52,823 bases of DNA from positions 1-52,823 of the forward strand of contig JAFUIK010000045.1 in assembly GCA_017473955.1 (NCBI GenBank), read 5' to 3'. Under the pieces are notes generated by a model that was not told where the DNA came from, ran no database searches, and was given only the letters and a program-made list of their open reading frames with translations. The DNA comes from Ruminococcus sp. Lineage in GTDB: Bacteria; Bacillota; Clostridia; Oscillospirales; Acutalibacteraceae. The translations under genes and the position numbers were made by a program. Shown here one piece after another: positions 44,670-52,089 of this stretch (the stretch's first letter is position 1; the number at the start of each line of letters is the position of its first letter).

Positions 44670-45188
44670 ATGGATTTTGAAAAACTAATTGATGAGAGAT
44701 ATTCCGTGCGTAATTTCAAGAGTGAACATTTAGAGCAGACAGTGATTGATAAAATTCTCGAGGCAGGTCACAAAGCTCCAACAGGCTGTAATTATCAGCC
44801 ACAAAGAGTACTTGTTTTGAATACTGATGAATCTATCGAGAAGCTGAAAGAGTGTACTAAATGTCATTTTAACGCACCAACTGCTATGCTTGTTTGCCAC
44901 AATAGGGATGAAAGCTGGAAGCGTGTGTATGACGGTGCACTTTCTTCTCCTGTTGATGCAGTTATAGTTACAACATATATGATGCTTGCGGCTCAAAATG
45001 AAGGAGTTGGCACCTGTTGGGTTATGCATTTTGACCCTGAAAAAATGCGTGAAACTTTCAGTATTCCTGAAAACGTTGAGCCTGTTGCATTACTCGTTAT
45101 GGGTTATCCATCAGATGATGCAAAACCACTCGACTTGCATTTTAAATCCCGACCTATTGATGAAACAGTTATCTACGATAGTTTTTAA
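44670..45188 (+). CDS. nitroreductase-family flavoprotein
   Basis: 172-aa FMN-dependent oxidoreductase. The N-terminal RYSVRNFKSE and AGHKAPTGCNYQPQRVLV segments bind the flavin phosphate, and EGVGTCWVMHFD and LLVMGYPSDDAKP complete the pocket. It is the short type common in Clostridia. It follows the MerR/TipA-like gene and probably forms one transcript, which hints at detoxification of a nitro or quinone-like compound. Confidence 0.88.
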   Translation: MDFEKLIDERYSVRNFKSEHLEQTVIDKILEAGHKAPTGCNYQPQRVLVLNTDESIEKLKECTKCHFNAPTAMLVCHNRDESWKRVYDGALSSPVDAVIVTTYMMLAAQNEGVGTCWVMHFDPEKMRETFSIPENVEPVALLVMGYPSDDAKPLDLHFKSRPIDETVIYDSF

Positions 45189-45194
45189 CGTAAC

Positions 45195-45226
45195 AAGGCG
45201 GAGAGGTTGCCCTCTCCGCCTTAACT
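45195..45226 (+). terminator. nitroreductase terminator
   Basis: aaggcggagagg and cctctccgcctt form a 12-bp stem followed by aacttttt. Confidence 0.88.
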
Positions 45227-45278
45227 TTTTCATGACGCATTTCATCAATCACAAATGGTCGATGAAATGATAGTTCAA

Positions 45279-45318
45279 AATTTGACCCGTTTGTCCCAAA
45301 GAATAGGGGTTTAGAAAA
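45279..45318. repeat. dispersed repeat A, copy 2
   Basis: aatttgaccc, then cccaaagaataggggttta; about 30 of 40 positions match copy 1 at 43771-43813. Both lie in the gap after a small gene and before a regulator gene. Confidence 0.55.
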
Positions 45319-45336
45319 TATTAGAAATCCCAAATT

Positions 45337-45407
45337 ATCGAGCAAAAGTTAATAAATAATTATAGATGCAACATTGTAAGCTACAACTTGCGATGTTGCA
45401 TTTTTTT
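45337..45407. repeat. dispersed repeat B (ATGCAACAT hairpin), copy 1
   Basis: atcgagcaaaagttaataaat, a short spacer, then the stem atgcaacat (45366-45374) with atgttgcat (45393-45401) and a T run. Shared with 48397-48466 and 52454-52523. Confidence 0.75.
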
Positions 45408-45420
45408 GCAAATCAATACA

Positions 45421-45471
45421 TTGACAATTATCTATGTGTATGTTATAAACATATAGACAAATATCTATGTG
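45421..45471 (+). promoter_or_regulatory. arsR promoter and operator
   Basis: TTGACA (45421-45426), a 17-nt spacer and TATAAA (45444-45449). An inverted repeat, catataga caaata tctatgtg (45450-45471), lies over the start site and runs up to the ribosome site, a typical place for an ArsR operator. Confidence 0.75.
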
Positions 45472-45482
45472 AGGTGGACAAA

Positions 45483-45755
45483 ATGAATACAAGGGAAGTA
45501 GCTCTCATTTGCAAAGCAATTGCTGATAATAATCGTTTGCAGATTGTTCAGATGTTATTAGACGGTGAAAAATGTGGATGCAAATTGTTAGAGGCTTTTG
45601 ATATTACACAGCCAACGCTTTCTCACCATATGAAGATTTTATGCGAATGTGGGCTTGTGAACAGCAGAAAAGAAGGCAAATGGCATCACTATTCTATAAA
45701 CAAAACTGTGTTAGAAAGTTTAAACGATTTTATAGGTTCAATTCTGAAGGTGTAA
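45483..45755 (+). CDS. arsR: ArsR-family transcriptional repressor
   Basis: 90-aa winged-helix metalloregulator. The metal site CGC in DGEKCGCKLLEAFDITQPTL sits at the start of the DNA-recognition region, as in arsenic/antimony-responsive ArsR proteins. GAGGTGG lies 5 nt before the ATG. It heads an operon with the DUF5714-ArsC fusion 4 nt downstream and the C_GCAxxG_C_C gene, and probably represses its own promoter until arsenite binds. Confidence 0.9.
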   Translation: MNTREVALICKAIADNNRLQIVQMLLDGEKCGCKLLEAFDITQPTLSHHMKILCECGLVNSRKEGKWHHYSINKTVLESLNDFIGSILKV

Positions 45756-45759
45756 GGCT

Positions 45760-46701
45760 ATGGAAGAAAGAGTGAATAAGATTATAGAAGCGTGTATTTT
45801 GGAGAAGATCAAGAACCCAGTTGAGATTTTCAATAATATCGCTCACAGGGACTTTGTTCGTATACACGGACCTGAGCATCATATATTAGACGGAGCGTGT
45901 ATTCTTACAGCTTTTTATAATGCAGGTGGCAAGATTGACCTGCAAGAGAGCCTTACTGAGCTTATGAAAAGAGGGTCGCAGATGCCGGGAGCAACCTGCG
46001 GTATGTGGGGTGTTTGCGGTGCTGTGAGCTCAATGGGAGCAGCTCTGTCTATCATTGACGGTACTGGTCCATTAAGCGTGGACTCTTCTTGGGGAAAGCA
46101 TATGGAGTTTACGTCAGTTGCATTGTATAGCTTGTCACAGGTAGGTGGTCCGAGATGTTGCAAAAGAGATGCTTATCTTAGCTTTCAAAAAGCAATAGAA
46201 CACATAAACAGTAACTACGATGTAAAGTTAGAAAGCAGTGTTATTGAATGTGACTTCAGCGAAGAGAATGCTCAGTGTCTGGGTGTCAAGTGCCCGTTTT
46301 TCAAAAAGCCAAAGAAAAAGGTTGCTTTTATCTGTGTTCATAATTCTTGTCGCAGTCAGATTGCCGAAGCATTAGGCAAATACTTTGCAAGTGACGTGTT
46401 TGAGTCATATTCTGCAGGAACTGAAACAAAACCTCAAATCAATCAGGATGCAGTTCGCATTATGAAAGAGCTGTATGGCATTGATATGGAACAGACACAG
46501 CATTCGAAATTGATTACTGATATACCTGCTCCTGATATAGCAATTTCGATGGGTTGCAATGTAGGTTGTCCGTTTATTGAAAGAGGATTTGACGATGATT
46601 GGGGACTAATAGACCCGACAGGAAAATCGGATGAAGAATTTAAAGCAGTAATTGCTGAAATCGAGCGTAGAGTGTTGAAACTCAGAGATGAAATAGTTTA
46701 G
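45760..46701 (+). CDS. fusion of DUF5714 domain and arsenate reductase (LMW-phosphatase type)
   Basis: 313 aa in two parts. Residues about 20-185 match DUF5714, a cysteine-rich domain of unknown function (GPEHHILDGACILTAFYNAG, GSQMPGATCGMWGVCGAVSS, GGPRCCKRDAYLS). From residue 188 a low-molecular-weight-phosphatase-like arsenate reductase follows, with the active-site loop CVHNSCRSQ (C192, R198) and the redox cysteines in ISMGCNVGCPF, ending WGLIDPTGKSDEEF. Reduction of arsenate to arsenite is inferred for the second half. Its position after arsR supports this. The role of the first half is unknown. Confidence 0.85.
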   Translation: MEERVNKIIEACILEKIKNPVEIFNNIAHRDFVRIHGPEHHILDGACILTAFYNAGGKIDLQESLTELMKRGSQMPGATCGMWGVCGAVSSMGAALSIIDGTGPLSVDSSWGKHMEFTSVALYSLSQVGGPRCCKRDAYLSFQKAIEHINSNYDVKLESSVIECDFSEENAQCLGVKCPFFKKPKKKVAFICVHNSCRSQIAEALGKYFASDVFESYSAGTETKPQINQDAVRIMKELYGIDMEQTQHSKLITDIPAPDIAISMGCNVGCPFIERGFDDDWGLIDPTGKSDEEFKAVIAEIERRVLKLRDEIV

Positions 46702-46724
46702 GTTCACAGAACAGGAGAAATCTT

Positions 46725-47162
46725 ATGAAACATACAGAATTAGCAAAACATTATTTTGAGCAGAAATTTCATTGTTCACAGGCTGTACTTGCAGCGTTTG
46801 CAGAAGAGCTTGGACTGAGTGAGGAGCAGGCTTTAAAGTTAGGCGGATGCTTTGGTGGCGGTATGTGCAAGGGCGAAGTGTGTGGTGCTTGTACAGGAGC
46901 ATTGATGGCATTAGGATTAAAATACGGTCAATCTGATGTCAACGATGTTGATAGCAAAGTAAAGACAAACAAAATCGCAGTGCAGTTTCTTGATATGTTC
47001 AAGGAAGAAAACGGCTCATACATCTGCAATGAACTCTTAGGCTGTGATATAGCATCAGTTGACGGCAAACAGTACGCACTTGATAATAATCTGTTCGTTG
47101 AGTTCTGTCCTAAGATGGTTGAGTCAGCGACAATTATTGCAGAGAAACTGCTTAATCTTTAA
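46725..47162 (+). CDS. C_GCAxxG_C_C-family protein
   Basis: 145-aa cysteine-rich protein of a family named for its motif: here HCSQAVLAAF, LGGCFGGGMCKGEVCGACTG and later cysteines in YICNELLGCDI and FVEFCPKM. Members are thought to be redox-active or metal-binding, often next to iron-sulfur and DUF5714 proteins; none is well characterised. AGGAG precedes the ATG. It is the third gene of the arsR operon; a hairpin terminator follows. Confidence 0.85.
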   Translation: MKHTELAKHYFEQKFHCSQAVLAAFAEELGLSEEQALKLGGCFGGGMCKGEVCGACTGALMALGLKYGQSDVNDVDSKVKTNKIAVQFLDMFKEENGSYICNELLGCDIASVDGKQYALDNNLFVEFCPKMVESATIIAEKLLNL

Positions 47163-47209
47163 GAGATAAACTTTGATTGTTACAATGAAAATCAATAACA
47201 AATAAGTCA

Positions 47210-47246
47210 ATGCAACAGTGCTACAAAAGTGCTGTTGCATTTTTGT
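47210..47246 (+). terminator. terminator of the arsR operon (stem related to repeat B)
   Basis: atgcaacag (47210-47218) pairs with ctgttgcat (47232-47240) and is followed by TTTTTG. The atgcaac/gttgcat core is shared with repeat B, but the flanks are not. Confidence 0.82.
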
Positions 47247-47296
47247 TTGCAGTAGCTATTGAGTTGTAATATAATACATTTAGTTATCAAAAAATT

Positions 47297-47348
47297 ACCG
47301 ACTAAGGTGCAAAAACGACCGACTATGTAAAATCAATGGTATTATAAT
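47297..47348 (+). promoter_or_regulatory. LytTR-type direct repeats and promoter
   Basis: ACCGACTA at 47297-47304 and again at 47318-47325, 21 bp apart start to start (two helical turns), with TATAAT at 47343-47348. The second copy overlaps the -35 position, which otherwise lacks consensus. This is the geometry used by LytTR regulators to activate transcription, here presumably by the gene that follows. Confidence 0.72.
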
Positions 47349-47389
47349 ATGCGATTTGATATACTTCAGGTCGAAGGGAGGAAAGAACA

Positions 47390-47830
47390 ATGCAAATTGA
47401 AATCAGCATTGATGAAAAATACAAGATTCCTAAAATAATAATCAAAACAGACAAGGTGACCGATGAGGTAACAGAAGTTATGAAAAAACTTTCAGAAGAT
47501 GTTCCGAAAGTAATCACAGGTTTCAAAGAAGACTGTGCAGAGGTTATTGAACCTGAAAGTATTTACCGCTTTTATTCAAGTCAGGGCAAGGTCTTTGCGG
47601 TGACTGACAATGGTGAATATACAGTCAGAACAAGGCTTTACGAAATCGAAGAGCAGATGAATCTCAAGAAGTTTGTAAGAGTATCGAACTCCGAGATAAT
47701 CAATCTCAAAAAAGTCAGTAAGTTTGACCTAAGTTTAGCGGGTACAATATGTGTTAAATTCAACGATGGATCTGACACTTATGTGTCAAGAAGGTATGTG
47801 TCAAAAATCAAAAAGATATTAGGTATATGA
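47390..47830 (+). CDS. LytTR-family DNA-binding regulator
   Basis: 146 aa. The C-terminal half is a LytTR domain (GKVFAVTDNGEYTVRTRLYE, FVRVSNSEIINLKKVSKFDL, YVSRRYVSKIKKIL). There is no receiver domain, only a short N-terminal extension. GGGAGG precedes the ATG. The DUF3021 membrane gene starts 9 nt later; LytTR-DUF3021 pairs are a recurrent unit in Firmicutes, in which the membrane protein is thought to restrain the regulator. Confidence 0.9.
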   Translation: MQIEISIDEKYKIPKIIIKTDKVTDEVTEVMKKLSEDVPKVITGFKEDCAEVIEPESIYRFYSSQGKVFAVTDNGEYTVRTRLYEIEEQMNLKKFVRVSNSEIINLKKVSKFDLSLAGTICVKFNDGSDTYVSRRYVSKIKKILGI

Positions 47831-47839
47831 GGTGTTTTT

Positions 47840-48295
47840 ATGTTTAAAGAAGTTTTAAGAAGAAGTGCAGTTGGTGCAGTGTTTGGTGTGACTCTCAGCC
47901 AGTTGATTGCTATTGTTATTTCGTTATGTATAGCTGACGGTAATTTTTACGCAGTTGTACCAAGTTTGACAGAAAGAATGAACAGCGAAGTCAGTGCGGC
48001 TATTGTTCAGATAGTTTGCTCGTTTTTATATGGTGCTGTATTTGGCGGTATGTCTATGGTATGGGAGCTTGATAACTGGAGCATTTTAAAGCAGACAATT
48101 GTACATTTCTCAGTTGTTTCTGTTGTAACTATGCCGATTGCGTATATTAACGAGTGGATGCATCACTCAATCCTCGGTGCAATTATTTACTTTGCAATCT
48201 TTGGTGTGAGCTATGCTTTTATCTGGCTTTCACAGTATATTGCGATGAAAAAGCGTATCGATGAAATGAACAAGAAAGTTGTAGAAATGGTGTAA
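47840..48295 (+). CDS. DUF3021-family membrane protein
   Basis: 151 aa with four hydrophobic spans (around residues 10-32, 51-73, 86-102 and 110-130) and a charged C-terminal tail. It matches DUF3021, the usual partner of stand-alone LytTR regulators. GAGGTG overlaps the stop of the LytTR gene. It is likely a membrane inhibitor or sensor for that regulator. Confidence 0.82.
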   Translation: MFKEVLRRSAVGAVFGVTLSQLIAIVISLCIADGNFYAVVPSLTERMNSEVSAAIVQIVCSFLYGAVFGGMSMVWELDNWSILKQTIVHFSVVSVVTMPIAYINEWMHHSILGAIIYFAIFGVSYAFIWLSQYIAMKKRIDEMNKKVVEMV

Positions 48296-48396
48296 TCAGC
48301 TTGATGAATTTGAATGGGGTGTACAGAAAGCAATGATGCTGGCAGTGTTGCATAATTCATAGCACACCATTTATTAAAGAATTTGTAATTCGAAAT

Positions 48397-48466
48397 TGTC
48401 GAGCAAAGTTAATGAATGATTTTAGATGCAACATTGTAAGCAAGGAGCTTGCGATGTTGCATTTTC
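48397..48466. repeat. dispersed repeat B, copy 2
   Basis: gtcgagcaaagttaatgaatg and the stem atgcaacat/atgttgcat. Similarity with copy 3 goes on past the T run (tgttttact, then gagattt) into the promoter region of the next gene. Confidence 0.75.
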
Positions 48467-48553
48467 TGTTTTACTCAGTGCACAGTTGTTGAGATTTCGG
48501 ACGTACTGTGGTATAATCTGCTCAATAAACTTGAATTTGTAGGAGAGTTGGAA

Positions 48554-48829
48554 ATGAGTGTGCATGATTTAATTGTTGCCGAATTGTTTGAAACAAAATC
48601 CCTTGCAGCATTAATATTTTTAATAGATTGTGGTCGTGAGTTGGAGTTTAAAGTCGATGGTAAAGAATACTTTATTTCCTGTTCTAACGCAGAGAAGTAT
48701 GTTTCTTTATGGACGAATCAAAATGAGCAGAGTTTTGATAGTGTTTATGAGTTGATTGAAAATGCGACGATAGATAATACTGGTTTTTTAGTCGCTTGGT
48801 CTCATGCTGAGTTGATGTTTTTACTTTAA
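48554..48829 (+). CDS. small protein of unknown function
   Basis: 91 aa, acidic, with no recognised family. It reads like a compact alpha-beta fold (ALIFLIDCGRELEFKVDGKE, YFISCSNAEKYVSLW). No signal peptide or membrane span is seen. AGGAGAG precedes the ATG with a normal gap. A promoter-like TATAAT lies at 48512-48517. It sits directly behind a repeat B copy, as does the last gene of the window, so it may belong to a mobile-repeat-linked set of small genes. Confidence 0.6.
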   Translation: MSVHDLIVAELFETKSLAALIFLIDCGRELEFKVDGKEYFISCSNAEKYVSLWTNQNEQSFDSVYELIENATIDNTGFLVAWSHAELMFLL

Positions 48830-48871
48830 TTAAATTCCAATTTGTAGAACAGAATAGTTTTCGAAAAGCTG

Positions 48872-48900
48872 TTGACAAAGAGAAATTTATGTTGTATCAT
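48872..48900 (+). promoter_or_regulatory. promoter of the riboswitch-led membrane protein gene
   Basis: TTGACA (48872-48877), a 17-nt spacer and TATCAT (48895-48900), a few bases before the RNA element. Confidence 0.7.
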
Positions 48901-48906
48901 ACAGTA

Positions 48907-49000
48907 AACCCATGAGGGAGTAGCAAGCGTTTAACGTAGCAAGTCAACATCCTGGCAGTTTATAACTGTCTGGCTTGTTTTAAATTGCCAGACTCATGTA
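48907..49000 (+). ncRNA. probable yybP-ykoY manganese riboswitch
   Basis: The closing stem catgag (48911-48916) pairs with ctcatg (48993-48998). The conserved 5' strand GGAGTAGC (48917-48924), the internal gtcaacat (48943-48950) and the 3' GCCAGAC (48987-48993) match the yybP-ykoY pattern of GGGGAGUAGC ... GCNAGAC. An inner arm pairs ggcagtt (48954-48960) with aactgtc (48964-48970), and caag with cttg. It lies between a strong promoter and a terminator, before a membrane protein gene. Confidence 0.72.
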
Positions 49001-49040
49001 TAGAGAACAGCTATACATTGAGTTCATATTTTAGATTTAA

Positions 49041-49079
49041 AACCCAAGTATAGCTTTCGGCTGTGCTTGGGTTATTTTT
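49041..49079 (+). terminator. regulatory terminator behind the riboswitch
   Basis: aacccaag (49041-49048) pairs with cttgggtt (49066-49073), with an inner tagc/gctg, followed by attttta and, 22 nt later, the gene start. The arm tgggtt could instead pair with aaccca (48907-48912) at the 5' edge of the aptamer, so an on/off switch is possible. Confidence 0.75.
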
Positions 49080-49100
49080 ATATCGAGAGGAAAGATTGTT

Positions 49101-49583
49101 ATGTTATTAGTTTTAGAAGGAATCGTAATGTGCTTTGTATTACTTTTAGTTTGTGTTGTTGCAATAGCAAACGGGGCTGTTGGCGGTGTTGCACTTTACG
49201 AAAATGATGTTCAGGAAAGAGTTGTGGAACTTGGGCTTACAACCAAAGAGAGAATAAAGAAAAGTTTTCTTTTAATGTCAGTTGCTTTGTATCTTCCGCT
49301 GTTTACATTAGTGCCATTTATGGTGTACTTTATCAACGGAGCAGTAGGATTTTGGGACGGCTTTTGGCAGATGTCGATTATAATGTGGATTATGGGTTTG
49401 TTTGACCGTTTGTTTATCGACTTCTATTGGGTAGGTCACACAAAGGCTTGGCATATCGAAGGCACAGAAGATTTGATGCCATATATCCCTGTAAAAGTAG
49501 CGGTAGTTAAGTGGACTTTTACCATAATCGGTATGCCACTCATTTCAGCTATTATCGCTTTGGTTGTTACGCTTTTTAGTTGA
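49101..49583 (+). CDS. unknown four-span membrane protein under a probable Mn riboswitch
   Basis: 160 aa with membrane spans near residues 5-27, 48-75, 82-104 and 130-158. A conserved-looking stretch, LFDRLFIDFYWVGHTKAWHI, then EGTEDLMPYI, has histidines, aspartates and glutamates that could bind a metal. I do not recognise the family; it is not MntP, TerC or a P-type ATPase, the usual genes behind this riboswitch. GAGGAAAG precedes the ATG. If the riboswitch call is right, a role in manganese export or metal-linked membrane stress is likely. Confidence 0.72.
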   Translation: MLLVLEGIVMCFVLLLVCVVAIANGAVGGVALYENDVQERVVELGLTTKERIKKSFLLMSVALYLPLFTLVPFMVYFINGAVGFWDGFWQMSIIMWIMGLFDRLFIDFYWVGHTKAWHIEGTEDLMPYIPVKVAVVKWTFTIIGMPLISAIIALVVTLFS

Positions 49584-49638
49584 TAACATATGATACAGAT
49601 CTATGAAATAAATGAGGTTTCAAAGAGGAGAGCTTTCA

Positions 49639-50355
49639 ATGGAAACTTACAAAGAGTTTTTAGACAGAATTAATTCATTTGAGAAAAGTGAGATTTATTT
49701 GGGCGATGATTATTTCAGAGGAAATCCGTCAATCGCTTTAAAGGTTGACGAAGATAACGGCTTTAGACCTTTCTATGGCGATACTGTTGTTTTCAATCTT
49801 GATGATGCGACCAAGGAAAAACTTGAGAAGATTGTGGACAGTATAAACGCAGAAGTATCAGAATGTTTCTGTGAACGACTGGTTCCAAATACATTTCATA
49901 TGACACTTCACGACCTTAGCAATTCTCCTGTTTTAGAAAACATAGCTACAGAGCTTTTTCACAATGAACTCAAGGCTGTGAAGATAGCAGAAAAGATAGC
50001 TAATCAGAAAATCAAAATGAGAAGCAAATATATCTTCAATATGGTAAACACAAGCTTGGTTATGGGCTTGTATCCTACTGACGAAGAAGAGTATAATAAG
50101 CTTATGGACTTGTATTATCTCTTTGATGATGTAAAAAAGCTAGGTTATCCGCTGACTCCACATATCACTCTCTCTTACTATAACGTTGATGGTTTTAGCA
50201 CAGAGTCAGCAAGAAAGTTAGAAAACATCGTGAAAGAGCTTAATGTAAAAGATATGGAAATAGAGATAGAGTTAGACACAAAAGAGCTTTTCTATCAGAA
50301 GTTCGTAAGTATGAACGATTACATAAATATTTTTAGTATGGCAGGAACGAAATAA
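49639..50355 (+). CDS. 2H phosphoesterase / 2'-5' RNA ligase-like protein
   Basis: 238 aa with two HxT motifs, NTFHMTLHDL (near residue 84) and LTPHITLSYY (near 175), which together define the 2H phosphoesterase superfamily (LigT, cyclic phosphodiesterases). It probably cleaves or forms 2',3'-cyclic or 2'-5' phosphate bonds in RNA or nucleotides; the substrate is unknown. The ATG at 49639 has AGAGGAG upstream. Its stop overlaps the next ATG as TAATG, so it is coupled to the deacetylase-like gene. Confidence 0.8.
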   Translation: METYKEFLDRINSFEKSEIYLGDDYFRGNPSIALKVDEDNGFRPFYGDTVVFNLDDATKEKLEKIVDSINAEVSECFCERLVPNTFHMTLHDLSNSPVLENIATELFHNELKAVKIAEKIANQKIKMRSKYIFNMVNTSLVMGLYPTDEEEYNKLMDLYYLFDDVKKLGYPLTPHITLSYYNVDGFSTESARKLENIVKELNVKDMEIEIELDTKELFYQKFVSMNDYINIFSMAGTK

Positions 50356-51176
50356 TGGTAAAGAAACTATATCCTTTTGGCAAAGCCAAAGCCTTTAACG
50401 TTACATACGACGACGGCATTTTGCAGGATGTCAGATTTGTAGAACTTCTTAATAAATACAACCTCAAAGGCACATTCAACCTTAATTCAGGACTTATGGA
50501 AAATGAGTTTGAGTGGACACACGAAAGCGGAGTTGTTGTAAAACGTCTCCCAAAAGAAAAGGTCTTATCTCTCTATAAAGGTCACGAAATTGCAAGCCAC
50601 ACTTTGACTCATACTTATTTTCAGGATAAAAGTGAAGCCGAGATTATGACTGAACTGAGTGAAGACAAGAAAAACCTTGAAAAACTTTTTAACAGAGAAA
50701 TCAAAGGTTTTGCCGTGCCTTTTGATTATTACGATGATTTAATTGAATATTGCACCAAAAAGTGTGGTTTTGAATATGCACGAATTTCAGAAGAAACATT
50801 ATCCTTTAAACCGCAGACGGATTACCACAGATGGAAAGCAACAGTATTTCATCTCGATGTAGCTCTTGAAAATCTTGCAAAAGATTTCATAAGCACCGAT
50901 GAAGAACTTGCTCTGTTTCAGATTGTGGGTCACTCTTACGACCTTGATACAGAAAATATGTGGGATGAAATTGAGAGTATATTCAAAGAAATATCATCGC
51001 AAAGTGATATTCTTCCGATGACCACTATTGAAATAATTGATTACCTGAAAGCTATGGAACAAGTTGAATTTACCAATAGCCATATCAAAAATTACAGTGA
51101 GAAAGCCTTGTGGTTCTTGGTGAATGGTAATGTGTGCGAAATAGACCCTGAATGTAAAATTGCTTTAGGTAAATAA
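50355..51176 (+). CDS. polysaccharide deacetylase-like (NodB fold) protein
   Basis: 273 aa. The NodB metal motifs are visible: the first in NVTYDDGILQD (catalytic and metal aspartates) and the second, HEIASHTLTHTYF, with both histidines. A FAVPFDYY stretch replaces the usual RxPxG motif. No signal peptide, so it probably acts on a small cytoplasmic N-acetyl substrate rather than cell-wall glycan. It is translationally coupled to the 2H phosphoesterase upstream. Confidence 0.82.
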   Translation: MVKKLYPFGKAKAFNVTYDDGILQDVRFVELLNKYNLKGTFNLNSGLMENEFEWTHESGVVVKRLPKEKVLSLYKGHEIASHTLTHTYFQDKSEAEIMTELSEDKKNLEKLFNREIKGFAVPFDYYDDLIEYCTKKCGFEYARISEETLSFKPQTDYHRWKATVFHLDVALENLAKDFISTDEELALFQIVGHSYDLDTENMWDEIESIFKEISSQSDILPMTTIEIIDYLKAMEQVEFTNSHIKNYSEKALWFLVNGNVCEIDPECKIALGK

Positions 51177-51198
51177 GAATTTACCGAGGAGAACAGCT

Positions 51199-51630
51199 AT
51201 GGAGTATATGTTCAGAAAATGTGAAGATACAGACTTTCATTTTATCTATGAGTTAAAGGAAAAGTGTTTTAAATGGTATGTTGAAAAAATATATGGTTGG
51301 AATGAGAACACACAGATTGAATTAACAAAGAAAGAAATGTCTGAGCATTTGGCAGATATGAGTATCATTCAATACGAAGGTAAAGATATAGGTTTATTTA
51401 CTTTTTATTACGATGATATGGGTGATGCGTGTATTGGAATGTTTGCAATATTGCCTGACTACCAAGGAATGGGAATAGGAACTCGAATTCTTACAAATGT
51501 TTTGAAAGAAAATAAAGATGTAAGAATATACTTAAAAACATACAAAGAAAACCCTGCAAGAAATCTTTATCAGAGAGTAGGATTTAAAAAATATGATGAA
51601 ACAGAAACACATTGGTTAATGGAGAGATAA
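51199..51630 (+). CDS. GNAT-family acetyltransferase
   Basis: 143 aa. The acetyl-CoA loop is LPDYQGMGIGTRIL near residue 94, and NPARNLYQRVGFKKYDE is the typical C-terminal strand-helix. The N terminus (FRKCEDTDFHFIYELKEKCF) also matches the family. The substrate is unknown. GAGGAG precedes the ATG. A second, different GNAT gene follows 18 nt later in the same direction. Confidence 0.88.
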   Translation: MEYMFRKCEDTDFHFIYELKEKCFKWYVEKIYGWNENTQIELTKKEMSEHLADMSIIQYEGKDIGLFTFYYDDMGDACIGMFAILPDYQGMGIGTRILTNVLKENKDVRIYLKTYKENPARNLYQRVGFKKYDETETHWLMER

Positions 51631-51648
51631 TTCTTATGGAGGTATCTT

Positions 51649-52089
51649 ATGAACGATAAAATACAAATCAAAGAAGAACGAATTACAGCAGAAGAATATA
51701 TAGATTTTCTTAAAAGAACTGACTTGGGTTCACAGTATCCTAAGGAAAGATTTGAGGATAGAATCAAAAAACTTGTTAAGAATGTTTCAATTAGTTTGGT
51801 AGCCCGAAACGAAAGTAATACTATCATAGGTGCGTTGTTTGGCTTGACTGACTTCGCTTATTGGCTTTATGTGACAGATTTAGGTGTTGATAGAGATTAT
51901 GAAGGACAAGGTATCGGTAGACAGCTTATGAAAACTGCTCACGAAATCGCAGGCGGTGAAAAGGATATAGCCGTATATCTGATTGCAAACGAGAATGCTA
52001 TTCCGTTTTATGAAAAACTGGGTATGGAAAAAGCTGACGATGTAATGCAGTATAATAAAATCGAGTGGACAGATTTTGAAGTGAAATAG
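51649..52089 (+). CDS. GNAT-family acetyltransferase
   Basis: 146 aa. DLGVDRDYEGQGIGRQLMKT holds the acetyl-CoA motif and NENAIPFYEKLGMEKADDVM the C-terminal signature. It is only distantly like the preceding GNAT, so this is not a recent duplication. GGAGG precedes the ATG. Substrate unknown. Confidence 0.88.
   Translation: MNDKIQIKEERITAEEYIDFLKRTDLGSQYPKERFEDRIKKLVKNVSISLVARNESNTIIGALFGLTDFAYWLYVTDLGVDRDYEGQGIGRQLMKTAHEIAGGEKDIAVYLIANENAIPFYEKLGMEKADDVMQYNKIEWTDFEVK

Noticed and set aside
48296-48360. Short frame (DEFEWGVQKAMMLAVLHNS) after the DUF3021 gene as a gene remnant
   Set aside because: Protein-like but only 19 residues; too short to assign or call a pseudogene.
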